DNA from: Ancylomarina subtilis
Lineage (GTDB): Bacteria > Bacteroidota > Bacteroidia > Bacteroidales > Marinifilaceae
Direction of reading: 5' to 3'
Assembly (NCBI RefSeq): GCF_004217115.1
Contig: NZ_SHKN01000001.1
Coordinates: forward strand, 1 to 64,000
Length of the DNA: 64,000 bases
This document shows, one piece after another, positions 1 through 8,109 of the stretch. The position numbers and the translations under genes were made by a program. Within the stretch, counting starts at the first letter, position 1, and each line of letters starts with the position of its first letter. A model generated the notes under the pieces. That model saw only the letters and a program-made list of their open reading frames with translations, did not search any database and was not told the origin of the DNA.

Positions 1-48
1 AATTTAAAACTATAAAAGACAGGCAAGCAAGGCTCAATTAATACCGCA

Positions 49-180
49 CCCCTAACAAAAGCTAAATTGCAGCGGGGGATATATAGTTTGCATAATATCT
101 GCGTTTTATTAACTTTATGTTCGCTTTGATAAGGCGGTCGTTTTATATCCCGCCGACAACTTAGCAAGCCCGTTAGCACA
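49..180. repeat. attC-like cassette recombination site 1
   Basis: The left end reads CCCTAACAAAAGCTAAATTG and the right end AACTTAGCAAGCCCGTTAGC. The arms are imperfect inverted repeats (GCTAAATTGCAGCGGG against CCCGCCGACAACTTAGC), leaving a loop of roughly 90 bases. The end structure CTAAC...GTTAG and the outer arms recur at four other places between genes in the first 7 kb. This layout matches an integron attC site: the G/TTAGCACAC junction at 172 begins the next gene unit, and that unit ends with the complementary GTGTGCTAAC at 702-711. The cassette-site reading is inference; the repeat itself is seen directly. Confidence 0.6.
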
Positions 181-187
181 CATTAAA

Positions 188-700
188 ATGAAACAATTAA
201 TTCTTATACTAATAGTGGTGTCTCTCTCGTCATTGAATTCATATTCTCAGACTAATGTTATTGCTGACAATGATGATAACTTTTATAAGAAAGCATTTAG
301 TGTGTACTTGGATAGTTTGGAAAGTTATTTCGCTCCAATCATAAAATTAGATTCTAAAGAACTTGATTCTGATTGGCACAGATTAAAAATCAAAAAAGAT
401 GAAGCAATAACTTATTTCTTAAAAGACACATTCAATAGCTACAAAGTCGAACTTTTTGACAGTGATACTTTAATTTCAATTCTCGATTCACCAGACAAGA
501 AAATCATTTTGACAGAGATTACACCAATTAAGATTAAAAAGGATAAACTAGAAATAGACTTTATTGACTTTGAAGTGAGCTTTGTAAAAGACAGTCTGTC
601 TGAAAGAATTGTGAGTGGTTGTTCTCTTGAATACCGATTTGATTGTGATTTAAATGAGTTTGTTTTATTTGAATCTGCTTTTTGGTTTATTGATGAATAA
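188..700 (+). CDS. secreted protein of unknown function, cassette-borne
   Basis: 170 residues. A Sec-type signal peptide spans about residues 1-21 (Lys-Gln start, Leu/Ile/Val core, ending SYSQ), so the protein is probably periplasmic or secreted. The mature part is acidic with alternating charged and hydrophobic strands, and I recognise no family. The gene starts 16 bases after the cassette junction GTTAGCACAC and its stop lies directly before the complementary GTGTGCTAAC, so it fills one cassette-like unit with almost no spare sequence. No promoter or Shine-Dalgarno is evident in the short leader. A single ORF with a short leader is typical of integron cassettes. Confidence 0.6.
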   Translation: MKQLILILIVVSLSSLNSYSQTNVIADNDDNFYKKAFSVYLDSLESYFAPIIKLDSKELDSDWHRLKIKKDEAITYFLKDTFNSYKVELFDSDTLISILDSPDKKIILTEITPIKIKKDKLEIDFIDFEVSFVKDSLSERIVSGCSLEYRFDCDLNEFVLFESAFWFIDE

Positions 701-716
701 CGTGTGCTAACAAAAG

Positions 717-2451
717 TAAGCGTTGCACATCCCCTTAATATTTTCTATTAAGGGGATATTTATTGTATTTAGCTTTCTATACTTGCGTTTTACGGTGCTG
801 TATTTTATACAAATCAGTTCTAGATCTTAAATTATTTAGGGCTTAAAAGAGATCTAAATAAGCCGATTGTGTTGATTAAAATAGAAAAATAGTTATTTGC
901 CTGATTTGCCATAGTTTCTGCCTTTTTTGTGACAAATTTCAATAGTTTTTTCAGGTTATAAGCCGTAGCTGACATGTGCATCACCTTATTGGCCTGCTGT
1001 ATTCCTATGGTATTTATTTTACGAAGTCCCATGAATTGGGTGAGTATGCCAAAAACAGGTTCTACCGTTGATTGCCGCTTTCCTTTCATATAGCGGCCTA
1101 ATTTACTTGCTACTCTCTTATTATTTCGTTCATATTCATTGACGTAGACGGTTATACCAATCTTCTTCTCAAAACCTTTTCCTATGCAATCTTGTTTGAT
1201 GGGGCAATTTTTACAATCACTTCTTCTGGTTAGGTAATGGTTTTGCAGGGAGTTTTTCACCATTTTTTGTTTACGAAAGGTGACCTTTCTTCCCTGGGGA
1301 CAAAGCCAGTAGTTTTCTTCCTTACAAAAGGTAAAGCCTTCGGGACCGCCCTTGTAGGTTCCGTGTTTGGGTATATAGCTAATCAAATTTTCTTTTTCTA
1401 AAAAGGCATAATTCTCACCGCTGCTGTAACCGGCATCTGCCAGTAGATTCCGCCAAAGCAGACCTTGATCTCTTAGTCTTTGTTTTAAACGTTTAGTGGC
1501 ATCCTGTAGAATCTGGCTGTCCTTTTGGTCTGCATGATAAGCCTTCACATCCGTGATGACGTGACCTGCTGTATCAACGCTGATGTTGTTATGGTAGTTT
1601 AGCTTTCTGGCTTTGCCAGGCTTAACGCTAATCCGGGCATCGGGATCAGTAGGACTGTAGTGGGTTTTATTACTGGTGTATTTAGCTCCCTTATTGCTGG
1701 CTCCAGGGCGTTGATCCTGATTTTCCTGCCAGTTCTTGTTACGACTTTTCAGTGCTTGTAATTCCTGTTCACTTGCCGTTATAATTTGTTGTTGTTTAGG
1801 CGCTTTATTCCCTTTGGCTTTCCGGTCGGGACGACTTTGATAGCGTACTTTTTGCAGATGAGTTTCAAGTTCCTGTTCAGGAACCTTTAACTCGAGACTA
1901 TCCATGCTGGCATTGGCTTTTATGGGAGCAGAATCCATGGCCTGGCTGTGTCCGGCCACCATGCCTTTTTCTACACACATGCTTAATACATATGTAAAAA
2001 CCTGTTCAAATATAGTTTCTGGAAATAATTGTCGTGTACGGCTTACAGTACTGTGCCATGGCAGGTCTTCATCAATATCAAAGCCCAGGAAATAGAGGAT
2101 GTCCAACCGCATGGAGCAATGCTCGATGAGTTGTCTGTCACTGATAATATTTTCCAGATAGCCAACCAAACAGAGTTTGTAGAAAACGATGGGATCAATA
2201 CTCTTCTGTCCACATGTACCATAATAGGCATCAGTTTGCTTGTATAAGAACGATAAATCCAAAACCTCTCGTAATCTTCTATAGAAGTTGTTCTTTGGAA
2301 CTCGTTTAGAGAGTTGGAAACTTGAAAACAATTTCTCTTGATAAACCTTTTTGCCTTGCATTTTTATTTGCAAGTATAAAACATGACAGTTGATTTAGAA
2401 AAAATATATTGTTAGATTTATCAACAGTTTATCAAGACTTGTGCAACAGGC
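717..2451 (-). mobile_element. IS1182-family-like insertion sequence
   Basis: A 1735-bp element carrying one transposase gene on the minus strand. It is flanked by the 7-base direct repeat ACAAAAG (710-716 and 2452-2458). The outer ends are imperfect inverted repeats sharing GTTGCACA (left TAAGCGTTGCACATCCCCTT, right on the minus strand GCCTGTTGCACAAGTCTTGA). A hairpin with CCCCTTAATA/TATTAAGGGG lies just inside the left end at 731-756. The exact ends could move by one or two bases. The insertion disrupts an attC-like repeat, so it arrived after that array formed. Confidence 0.8.
832..2373 (-). CDS. IS1182-family-like DDE transposase
   Basis: 513 residues, full length for this family. The N-terminal region (about 1-130) has the helical segment typical of IS5/IS1182-type transposases, with YGTCGQKSIDPIVFYKL and the WHSTVSRTRQLFPE motif. 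The catalytic core follows: an Asp in AMDSAPIKANASMDSLE near residue 146, a second Asp in LLADAGYSSGEN near 315, and late Cys-rich CxxCxxxxxC residues (SDCKNCPIKQDC) of the C-terminal zinc-binding part, then a Glu in STVEPVFGILTQF. The frame is intact, so the element may still be active. An internal Met at codon 5 is an equally good start. Confidence 0.9.
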   Translation of the reverse strand: MQIKMQGKKVYQEKLFSSFQLSKRVPKNNFYRRLREVLDLSFLYKQTDAYYGTCGQKSIDPIVFYKLCLVGYLENIISDRQLIEHCSMRLDILYFLGFDIDEDLPWHSTVSRTRQLFPETIFEQVFTYVLSMCVEKGMVAGHSQAMDSAPIKANASMDSLELKVPEQELETHLQKVRYQSRPDRKAKGNKAPKQQQIITASEQELQALKSRNKNWQENQDQRPGASNKGAKYTSNKTHYSPTDPDARISVKPGKARKLNYHNNISVDTAGHVITDVKAYHADQKDSQILQDATKRLKQRLRDQGLLWRNLLADAGYSSGENYAFLEKENLISYIPKHGTYKGGPEGFTFCKEENYWLCPQGRKVTFRKQKMVKNSLQNHYLTRRSDCKNCPIKQDCIGKGFEKKIGITVYVNEYERNNKRVASKLGRYMKGKRQSTVEPVFGILTQFMGLRKINTIGIQQANKVMHMSATAYNLKKLLKFVTKKAETMANQANNYFSILINTIGLFRSLLSPK

Positions 2452-2646
2452 ACAAAAGCTAAATTTCATGGGCGTTGACGAGCAGTTCGAAAGTTTAGTA
2501 CAATTAAGAAACACCAGCAAGCCAATCAAATTTGTGCTTGCTCAAAATATAAACAAATTTACTCGGCCTGCTTCTTTAGCGGTTTGATAGGACATTAGTT
2601 CTAAATCGCCCACGAAACTTAGCAAGCCCGTTATAGCCCATTATAA

Positions 2647-3765
2647 ATGAAGCAACTAATAACTATATTAATCCTGATTTTGACTTCGATTGGTTTGCAA
2701 GCCCAAACGATTGACACATTTTTTTTGCAATATTCAATTTCAAAATACGATACGGTTGTTTACAAAAGAATAATTGAAAAATTGGATAAAAACAATTTGA
2801 TTCATGTCCAAGATTATTATCCAAACGGACAGGTTCAAATGGATGCAACTTACTCAAATTTCAATAAAAAGGTAAAAGAGGAACTTCAATGTAATTACCG
2901 AACAAATACAAAACAAGGAAATTACAAAGAGTGGTCAAAGAATGGACAGCTTATTTACGATGCCAAATATAAAAATGGACTAAGAGACGGATTAGCCGTT
3001 TCATGGTACAACACTGGGATTATAGAATCTGAAAAAAACTGGAGTAATGGGCAATTAAATGGTATTTGTAAATATTGGAATGAGAAAGGCAATTTAGAGT
3101 ATGAAATAACATTCAAAAATGGCATTAATCAATCCCCGGAAACAGTTTTTTACAAATACATTACTTATTTACCAGCCGATTATGCCAATGATTTATCTAA
3201 AGAATATCCTTTATTAATTTTTCTTCATGGAGGATCTGCTCGTGGAAAAGATACACTTGATTTATATAGTTCGGGACCATTTGACCAAATTTATAGAGGA
3301 CGCAATTTCCCTTTTATAGTTGTTGCTCCACAATGTCCAAAACATCTTCGCTGGTCGACTGAAAACTGGTTTGAAAATTTCTATTCTGACTTGATAAAAA
3401 AATACAGGATTGATACAAACAGAGTTTATTTAACAGGAGCTAGTCTTGGTGGTTCTGGAACTTGGTATCTCGCAACAAAATATCCTGACAAATTTACTGC
3501 AATTGCCCCAATGAGTGGTTTCACCAGACACATGGATTATATTTCTAACAATGTTGAAAACTTAAAAAACATTTCTATTTGGGCTTTTCATGGAGAATCA
3601 GACAATGTTGTTCCAGTTGAAGAAACAGATTATTTGATAACCAAACTATCCGAAATAAACAACCAAATCAAATATACAAGAGAAAAAGATGTTGGTCATT
3701 CGATTCATTGGTTAGTATATCCTGAAACTGAAATATATGATTGGTTTTTAAAACATGAAAAATAA
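2647..3765 (+). CDS. secreted MORN-repeat / esterase fusion
   Basis: 372 residues. Signal peptide about 1-19 (ends GLQAQ). Residues ~50-155 hold MORN-type repeats of the YxNGQxxxxxxYKNG kind (four recognisable copies: YPNGQVQMDATY, SKNGQLIYDAKYKNG, YNTGIIESEKNWSNG, NEKGNLEYEITFKNG). Residues ~165-372 form an alpha/beta hydrolase of the secreted polyhydroxybutyrate-depolymerase/esterase type: oxyanion segment FLHGG, nucleophile in GASLGGSGTW, acid in FHGESDNVVP, histidine in VGHSIHW. The triad looks complete, so an active esterase is likely; the substrate is unknown. It is the only gene of its cassette-like unit, which begins GTTATAGCCC and ends GGGCTATAAC immediately after the stop codon. Confidence 0.75.
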   Translation: MKQLITILILILTSIGLQAQTIDTFFLQYSISKYDTVVYKRIIEKLDKNNLIHVQDYYPNGQVQMDATYSNFNKKVKEELQCNYRTNTKQGNYKEWSKNGQLIYDAKYKNGLRDGLAVSWYNTGIIESEKNWSNGQLNGICKYWNEKGNLEYEITFKNGINQSPETVFYKYITYLPADYANDLSKEYPLLIFLHGGSARGKDTLDLYSSGPFDQIYRGRNFPFIVVAPQCPKHLRWSTENWFENFYSDLIKKYRIDTNRVYLTGASLGGSGTWYLATKYPDKFTAIAPMSGFTRHMDYISNNVENLKNISIWAFHGESDNVVPVEETDYLITKLSEINNQIKYTREKDVGHSIHWLVYPETEIYDWFLKHEK

Positions 3766-3766
3766 C

Positions 3767-3903
3767 GGGCTATAACAAATTGTATATGGCAGGCGGGGGA
3801 CTTAGCGGTCTGACAAGTCAGACCTTGCGCCCACTTTCCTGCGGGTCTGACAGGATTTCTCTTCGAAATCCCGCCCGACCACATACAAGTGACCGTTAGC
3901 GGC
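3767..3903. repeat. attC-like site 3, divergent core
   Basis: Begins GGGCTATAACAAATTGTATA right after the preceding stop codon and ends CACATACAAGTGACCGTTAG at about 3899. Inverted arms TTGTAT.GG and CC.CATACAA, then GGCGGG/CCCGCC. An inner pair GGTCTGACAAGTCAGACC (3811-3828) forms a perfect hairpin. Its interior is unrelated to sites 2, 4 and 5, yet its ends have the same CTATAAC/GTTAGCG logic. Variable interior with conserved end structure is what integron attC sites show. Confidence 0.55.
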
Positions 3904-3973
3904 AATTATGTATACCCATATTTAAAGGGTCTACTTAATCAATTTAATAATTATTAATACAATATTATAAAAT

Positions 3974-4534
3974 ATGGAAAATGGGATAAAAGAACTTTGC
4001 AATTCTTGCAATAATAAAACAATTGACTTTTCTACTGGCATCCTATGTAAAGTAACAAAAGAAAAACCTGATTACTCTGGTAGGTGTGATAATTATGATG
4101 AGAATGCATTCCAATTACGGAAATTTGAAAATGAAAAAGAATATCGAAGTACATTTCATATTCGACAAAAAATCATTGCAATATTCTCTCTTGTGCTTGT
4201 TATAGATATTCTTTCAAAACTAATATCATACTATACTGACAATTATTATGACATTACCTATATTTTGATTTACATCATTAGTTTTTCTGTACAAGCAGGA
4301 TTATTATATGGAACATATTTGGGTTTAGATAAAATTAAATCAGCATTAACATACTTGGCTATATGTGGAATTATAGTAGGTTGTTATATGACTTTCCTTA
4401 TTGATAATAGCCACAGTTTTTTATTTCACACTATCTATATATCTAAACTACTCTTATATGCATATATAGTAAGGTTACTATTGTTCGATTTTGAGTTTAA
4501 GAGATTTTTTGAATATCAACATAAAAATCGCTAA
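3974..4534 (+). CDS. zinc-ribbon-like membrane protein, cassette-borne
   Basis: 186 residues, family not recognised. The N-terminus (residues 1-40) carries four cysteines as CNSCNNK...LCKVTKE...GRCDNYDEN, resembling a small metal-binding knuckle followed by a YDEN-type motif. Residues ~60-170 contain four hydrophobic segments (IIAIFSLVLVIDILSKLI, YILIYIISFSVQAGLLYG, LTYLAICGIIVGCYMTFL, LLLYAYIVRLLLF), so this is an integral inner-membrane protein with the cysteine domain probably cytoplasmic. The stop codon overlaps the CGCTAAC end of the next attC-like repeat. The gene is very AT-rich. Confidence 0.55.
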   Translation: MENGIKELCNSCNNKTIDFSTGILCKVTKEKPDYSGRCDNYDENAFQLRKFENEKEYRSTFHIRQKIIAIFSLVLVIDILSKLISYYTDNYYDITYILIYIISFSVQAGLLYGTYLGLDKIKSALTYLAICGIIVGCYMTFLIDNSHSFLFHTIYISKLLLYAYIVRLLLFDFEFKRFFEYQHKNR

Positions 4535-4718
4535 CAAAAGCTAAATTTCATGGGCGCTGATGAGCAGTTCGAAAGTTTAGTTCAATTAAGAAACACCAGC
4601 AAGCCACCTAGATTTGGTTTGCAAAAAATATAAACAAATATATGTGGCTTGCTTTCGTGCGATTTGAAAGGTCAGTTCTTTTAAATCGCCCAGGAAACTT
4701 AGCAAGCCCGTTAGTCAG
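4529..4718. repeat. attC-like site 4
   Basis: An intact long copy. It begins CGCTAACAAAAGCTAAATTT and ends AACTTAGCAAGCCCGTTAGT. Outer arms GCTAAATTTCATGGGCG and CGCCCAGGAAACTTAGC pair over their length, and inner blocks ACCAGCAAGCCA and TGGCTTGCT also pair, so a folded single strand would be a long interrupted hairpin. It shares most positions with sites 2 and 5. The left end overlaps the stop codon of the preceding gene. Confidence 0.65.
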
Positions 4719-4810
4719 AATTGCTATAAAACAATAGACTTATACAAAATGATTTTTTTTATAGAAACTTATAACTGAATCGAATATTTCATCTAAAATT
4801 CTAACAGAAA

Positions 4811-6412
4811 ATGAAAAAACTAATACTCACTTTAACTACTATAATTAGTTTCAGTCTAATTAGCTTAAGTCAAGAAAGTCATTTATCCCTTATCTATGAT
4901 TTTAAGGGCAACGATTTTGATTATGCAATAAAGGGAATGGTTGGTACAAATGATTCACTTTATATCATAAATAATACGCCCAATGGACAAGGTAAGTTAT
5001 TTAGAATTGATGAGAATGGAGATGGGTATGAAGTCATTTGGGAATTTGATGATGTGAATTATGCACCCAACAGTCTTGTGGCAAATGATACAGTGATTTA
5101 TGGAACTACTAGATTTAGTCCTAAAGGAGGTGGAACACTTTTTAAATATTCCTTAAAATCTTATTCATTCGAATTTATTACAGATTTTGATCCATTTGAT
5201 GTTCGAGAAGTACAAGTCAAATATGTGACAGATAGTGTTTTGTGGTTAAGTTCTCAATTGTCATTTGTTGATGAGGGCAGCATTTTTACTATTGAAAAAG
5301 ATGGGACGCAATTAAAAAAAATCTACAATGATACGGATTCTCAGAAGGGACAAAATCCAGTTGATTTTGTTTTCCATGGAGATAGCATTTACATCGCATG
5401 CTATAATGGTGGAGGGAATCCATATCCTGATGGCACTGGTTCAACTGTTTTAAGTGGGAGTTTTATACGTATCAAATCGGATGGTACCGGATACGAAAAT
5501 CTAGTTAAGGGAGGAGATGGAATTGGAACCCAACCTCAATCCTTAATAATTAGGGAAGATAAGTTAATTGGACTTTTTGCTAACTCTGGAAGTAATTCGA
5601 AATTAGGGGGTCAGTTATTTCGAAGTGACTTAGATGGCTCTTCAATAGACTCATTAGGTGCACTTAAACATAGGACTCATACTAAAATGATATCCACCGA
5701 TAGTTTAATCTATGGTATAAGTTCCTTACAAATATTTGGAATAAACCCTTTTGATGGAGAGATCCGGATTTTTGAGGATCTTCAAAGCGAACCTGATTTC
5801 GGTTATGATGTTGTTGCAAACCCCGCATTTTTGAACGGGAATATATTTTTAGCCACTCAACAAGGAGGACCCGACTTAGGTGGGACAATTCTTAAATGGA
5901 CTAACCAAGATCCAGAAGTCAATGATACTAACACTAAGAGTAATCAAACATCAAGTGAGATAGTTTTGAATAATTTGTTTACTGATCCAGAAGGTGATCG
6001 TCTTACGTATGACTACGAGTTTGATAGTGATGCACTTAGTGTGAGTGAGTCAAATGGAAGGCTAACATTAATACCTCTTCAGTCGAGTGAAGTTAAAATC
6101 AAGATAACAGCTAATGATGGTTGGGGTGGGTACAAATCTGTTACTATAAACTTGGGGCCCGTTCTATCTGTTTTGGATAAAAAAGAAAATCCCAGCAATC
6201 TACTTATATACCCTAATCCTACAAACTCTATTTTGAATTTAGGTCTTAAAACAGTAGAATCAGTAGAGATCTTTACGATGGATGGAAAGCTTATCAAGTC
6301 CTATAATAACCCTGGAGATAAAATAAATATAAGCTCTTTGAATGATGGTGTCTATTTAGTGAGATGTCTAATTGATGGTGATTTCTATTCTCAAAAAATA
6401 ATAAAAAATTAA
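4811..6412 (+). CDS. type IX secretion cargo with propeller-like repeats
   Basis: 533 residues. Signal peptide about 1-20. Residues ~25-375 consist of repeated blocks of the LFRIDENGDGYEVIWEF, FTIEKDGTQLKKIYND and FIRIKSDGTGYENLV type, a pattern of secreted proteins predicted to fold as beta-propellers. Residues ~376-450 are a cadherin-like/Ig-like segment (DPEGDRLTYDYEFDS, ITANDGWGGYKSVTI). The C-terminus (~462-533) is a type A sorting domain (LLIYPNPTNSILNLG, VEIFTMDGKLIKSYNN, LNDGVYLVRCLIDG), directing export through the type IX system and probably attachment to the cell surface. The ligand is unknown. The gene lies in an attC-like unit, but that unit's ends (GTTAGTCAG against GTGCCTAAC) match less well than the others. 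Confidence 0.75.
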   Translation: MKKLILTLTTIISFSLISLSQESHLSLIYDFKGNDFDYAIKGMVGTNDSLYIINNTPNGQGKLFRIDENGDGYEVIWEFDDVNYAPNSLVANDTVIYGTTRFSPKGGGTLFKYSLKSYSFEFITDFDPFDVREVQVKYVTDSVLWLSSQLSFVDEGSIFTIEKDGTQLKKIYNDTDSQKGQNPVDFVFHGDSIYIACYNGGGNPYPDGTGSTVLSGSFIRIKSDGTGYENLVKGGDGIGTQPQSLIIREDKLIGLFANSGSNSKLGGQLFRSDLDGSSIDSLGALKHRTHTKMISTDSLIYGISSLQIFGINPFDGEIRIFEDLQSEPDFGYDVVANPAFLNGNIFLATQQGGPDLGGTILKWTNQDPEVNDTNTKSNQTSSEIVLNNLFTDPEGDRLTYDYEFDSDALSVSESNGRLTLIPLQSSEVKIKITANDGWGGYKSVTINLGPVLSVLDKKENPSNLLIYPNPTNSILNLGLKTVESVEIFTMDGKLIKSYNNPGDKINISSLNDGVYLVRCLIDGDFYSQKIIKN

Positions 6413-6558
6413 ACTGTAGGGGTAGAGTCTTTAGTCTGTAAGAATTATTGCTAAAACTCATCAAAACAGAAGAGTAATTTATATGACATATGGTTAAATA
6501 TATTCATACCTATATGCTTGGTAATCTAGAAAATAGAGTCTTGGGTGAGAAGGGAAAG

Positions 6559-6748
6559 TGCCTAACAAAAGCTAAATTTCATGGGCGGTGGCGAGTCGCT
6601 TGAGAGTTTAGTTCAATTAATAAAGACCAGCAAGCCATATAAATTGGTTTGCTAAAAATATAAACAAAATTAAGCGGCTTGCTTATTTGGCGGTTTGATA
6701 AGATTACTCTTTGAAATCGCCCACGAAACTTAGCAAGACCGTTAGCGG
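6559..6748. repeat. attC-like site 5
   Basis: Third long copy. It begins GTGCCTAACAAAAGCTAAAT and ends AACTTAGCAAGACCGTTAGC. Arms GCTAAATTTCATGGGCG/CGCCCACGAAACTTAGC as in the other copies, inner blocks GACCAGCAAGCCATA and GGCTTGCTTA. The 146 bases before it (6413-6558) hold no gene or other signal that I can support. Confidence 0.65.
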
Positions 6749-6772
6749 TAATGTAACGATACACTACGAAAC

Positions 6773-7345
6773 ATGAATGAACTTGAACAAAATATAAAAT
6801 CTTATTTTGGAGTTATTTAACAAGACGACTTAAAACGAATAAGTTCGCTATTCAACTTGTCAACAATTCAAAAGGGTGACTTCTTTTTAAAGACAGGAAG
6901 AAAGTGCGATAAACTCAGTTTTATTAAATCGGGGTATTTGAGAATTTATAGTATAACAGAAGACAAGGAAGTGACTCAATGGATTTCAACACAAGGATAT
7001 TTTGTAACGGACCTTTCAAGTTTGTTATTTGGAAACCCTGTCTGCTGGACAATTCAAGCCTTGACAGATTCGGTTCTCTATATCATAAACAGAGAGGATT
7101 ATAATAAAATCGGAAATTTAGTTCCTCAATGGCACGAACTTGAGAAATTGTTTATTGGAAAATGCTTTTCCATATTAGAAGATAGAATTTTTAGTCATTT
7201 ATCTATGACAGCGGAGGAAAGGTATGAATACTTCTTTAAGAATAATAGAGACCTCTTTAATCAAGTTCCATTACAGTACATTGCTTCAATGCTTGGAATG
7301 ACACCAGAAACATTTAGTCGGATTAGAAAGAAGCAACTTTTATGA
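6773..7345 (+). pseudogene. Crp/Fnr-family regulator with premature stop
   Basis: From ATG at 6773 the frame reads MNELEQNIKSYFGVI, stops at TAA 6818-6820, then continues in the same frame as QDDLKRISSLFN and on to a complete Crp/Fnr-type protein of about 190 codons. The cyclic-nucleotide-binding fold runs to about codon 130 (KGDFFLKTGRKCDKLSFI, FVTDLSSLLFG). The C-terminal helix-turn-helix is partly present (VPLQYIASMLGMTPETFSRIRKK). A downstream TTG at 6857 could start a 162-residue product lacking the first helix. One base change explains the stop, so this is a recent loss or a sequencing error. It is followed by an SRPBCC gene, a partner often seen with this regulator type. Confidence 0.7.
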
Positions 7346-7432
7346 TTTCTTGATTTTTGTCGAGAGCAAAACAATTGGTGTGTGTGATATTTGTATCGTA
7401 ATTCAAAAACGAAACTTATAAATTTAACCGCA

Positions 7433-7855
7433 ATGGCAAAAGAAATCAAGACAGAAATTCTGATTCATGCAACACCTGATAAAGTCTGGACAATTCTAAC
7501 AAACTTTGAAAATTATCCAAACTGGAATCCATTTATTAAATCTGTTATTGGAGAAGTGAAAGTTGGAAATAAAATCACAGTAAGAATTGAACCACCTAAA
7601 GAAAAAGGAATGACTTTGAAACCCACAGTTTTAATTTATGAAGCAAACAACGAATTGAGATGGATTGGGCGTTTGTTATTTCCAGGACTTTTTGACGGAG
7701 AACACAAATTTGAACTCATTGACAATGGAAATGGAACAATAACATTTAGACAAAGTGAAAAGTTTAAAGGTATATTCGTATGGTTTTTGAATGTTGAAAA
7801 CACTAAAAAAGGGTTTGAAGAAATGAACGGAAAACTAAAAGAATTGTCGGAATAG
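7433..7855 (+). CDS. SRPBCC (START-like) domain protein
   Basis: 140 residues from ATG 7433, chosen because it gives the standard N-terminus (MAKEIKTEILIHATPDKVWTIL reading); an earlier in-frame ATG at 7391 would add 14 atypical residues. The SRPBCC landmarks are present: HATPDKVWTILTNFENYP.WNPF, the mid-domain KPTVLIYEANNELRWIGRL, and the C-terminal helix FEEMNGKLKELSE. Such proteins bind hydrophobic ligands in a deep pocket; the ligand is unknown. It lies 87 bases after the broken Crp/Fnr gene and may belong to the same cassette-like unit that begins GTTAGCGGTAATG at 6741. Confidence 0.75.
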   Translation: MAKEIKTEILIHATPDKVWTILTNFENYPNWNPFIKSVIGEVKVGNKITVRIEPPKEKGMTLKPTVLIYEANNELRWIGRLLFPGLFDGEHKFELIDNGNGTITFRQSEKFKGIFVWFLNVENTKKGFEEMNGKLKELSE

Positions 7856-7862
7856 TGATAAA

Positions 7863-7957
7863 TATAACAAATAAACGTTCGAGTGATGGGAACCCCTGAA
7901 CATATTTCGAAGAACAGGGGAGCTAACATTCGGTGGGTTGAAGCAAGCGTTATTTGA
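7863..7957. repeat. possible degenerate attC-like end of the array
   Basis: ATATAACAAATAAACGTTCG at the left and GCAAGCGTTATTTG at the right. CAAATAAACG pairs with CGTTATTTG with one bulge, and an inner GAACCCCTG/CAGGGG pair closes the loop. AGCAAGCGTTAT resembles the right end of the other sites (AGCAAGCCCGTTAT). It has no long internal homology to sites 2, 4 and 5. The remaining bases to 8109 show nothing I can name. Confidence 0.3.
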
Positions 7958-8109
7958 ATTGCGACTTTATGGGGCAATATGATAACAGAATGGCTTGGCT
8001 GATGTTAAAATTAAAAAACAAGATTAGGGTGTGTGAGTAGGGGATTGAAAACGTTCTGTATTTTGGTCTTCTATCCGATAAAAATAAGTTTAAATATTGA
8101 AATAAAGAG

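Larger units (their letters stand above)
702..2637. repeat. attC-like site 2, split by an insertion sequence
   Basis: The left stub GTGTGCTAACAAAAG (702-716) and the right portion starting ACAAAAGCTAAATTTCATGG (2452 on) rejoin to the same sequence seen intact at 4529 and 6559 once the insertion and one copy of ACAAAAG are removed. The right portion ends AACTTAGCAAGCCCGTTATA at about 2634. Arms GCTAAATTTCATGGGCG and CGCCCACGAAACTTAGC are near-perfect inverted repeats. Together the two parts give a site of about 190 bp, one of three long copies that share most of their internal sequence. Confidence 0.65.

Noticed and set aside
49-6748. CRISPR array
   Set aside because: The repeats are 130-190 bases, imperfect, and separated by whole genes rather than by short uniform spacers.
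188-7855. Complete mobile integron
   Set aside because: No integrase gene or attI site is in the window; only cassette-like units are supported.
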